A stretch of DNA of 45,185 bases from Vibrio sp. 10N.261.55.A7 (lineage in GTDB: Bacteria > Pseudomonadota > Gammaproteobacteria > Enterobacterales > Vibrionaceae): positions 1-45,185 of the forward strand of contig NZ_MCWZ01000286.1 in assembly GCF_002877365.1 (NCBI RefSeq), read 5' to 3'. Below, in pieces: positions 44,899 to 45,185 of the stretch; position 1 is the stretch's first letter; each line of letters begins with the position of its first letter. A program made the translations under genes and the position numbers. Under the pieces are notes generated by a model, which was not told the origin of the DNA, ran no database searches, and saw only the letters and a program-made list of their open reading frames with translations.

Positions 44899-45185
44899 AT
44901 GTTTAAGGTATTAAAACCAACACTCGCCGCATCTGTCATTGCAGCATCATTTTCATTCGGTGCTTTCGCTGCCGATATGGAGAAAATCCACTTCATCATT
45001 CCTGGCGGTGCCGGCGGTGGTTGGGATATGACGGCTCGTGGTACGGGTGATGTTCTAGTGAAATCTGACATTGTTGAAAACGTATCATTCCAGAACCTTT
45101 CTGGTGGCGGTGGCGGTAAAGCCATTGCCCACCTAATTGAAACAGCTAAGCGTCAAGAAGACACATTAATGGTGAACTCTACGCC
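44899..45185 (+). CDS. tctC: TctC-type tricarboxylate-binding protein (5' part)
   Basis: The first 95 codons of a periplasmic binding protein of the tripartite tricarboxylate transporter (Bug/TctC) family; the gene runs off the window. The signal peptide ends near SFGAFAA-DM. The mature start EKIHFIIPGGAGGGWDMTARGTGDVLVKS carries the typical PGGAGGGWD ligand loop, followed by NVSFQNLSGGGGGKAIAHLIE, a strong match to TctC (citrate or related dicarboxylate uptake). The ATG has AAGGA nine bases upstream. The genes for TctB and TctA would be expected next. Confidence 0.9.
   Translation, partial: MFKVLKPTLAASVIAASFSFGAFAADMEKIHFIIPGGAGGGWDMTARGTGDVLVKSDIVENVSFQNLSGGGGGKAIAHLIETAKRQEDTLMVNST

Overview
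The window looks like a chromosomal stretch of a marine gammaproteobacterium, most likely a Vibrio. That rests on the style of the proteins (QueE/QueC, AcnD-type methylcitrate cycle, TssA-Hcp-TssB-TssC order), the moderate A+T richness and the tightly overlapping genes; I could not run a database search. I see no rRNA, tRNA, insertion sequence, integrase or CRISPR array.

Left part (1-4.9 kb): a small DUF2750-type protein, then a bidirectional terminator, then queE-queC on the minus strand (queuosine precursor synthesis). A HAD-family phosphatase (YidA-like) on the plus strand converges on a minus-strand pair made of a NUDIX-PAP2 fusion membrane protein and a GNAT acetyltransferase.

Propionate part (4.9-13.9 kb, all minus strand): a complete 2-methylcitrate operon in the order GntR regulator-prpB-prpC-acnD-prpF-prpE. 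Propionyl-CoA made by PrpE is condensed with oxaloacetate by PrpC, isomerised through AcnD and PrpF (the PrpD-independent route), and split by PrpB to pyruvate and succinate. Copies of a TTGT-NN-ACAA dyad sit on a likely promoter upstream of the regulator gene, which suggests autoregulation of the operon. A 10-bp hairpin lies between prpC and acnD.

Sensor (14.0-17.2 kb, minus): a large membrane HD-GYP protein with a Cache-like domain, a solute-binding-like domain and a probable c-di-GMP phosphodiesterase domain.

Type VI secretion part (17.6-44.5 kb, all plus strand): a tip module (vgrG, an unknown gene, PAAR), then tssA-hcp-tssB-tssC-tssC-like-tssE-tssF-tssG-tssH, then an unusual three-gene insert (sensor-MFS fusion and two periplasmic binding proteins), then tagH (FHA)-tssJ-tssK-tssL(SPOR)-tssM-Ser/Thr kinase. 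This holds all thirteen core T6SS components plus PAAR and a kinase/FHA post-translational control arm. No sigma-54 activator, no PppA-type phosphatase and no obvious effector/immunity pair is present. The most novel-looking items are the three-gene sensory/transport insert, the second TssC-like protein whose start lies just after a strong hairpin, and a TssL with a SPOR domain. The window ends inside a TctC-type solute-binding protein gene.
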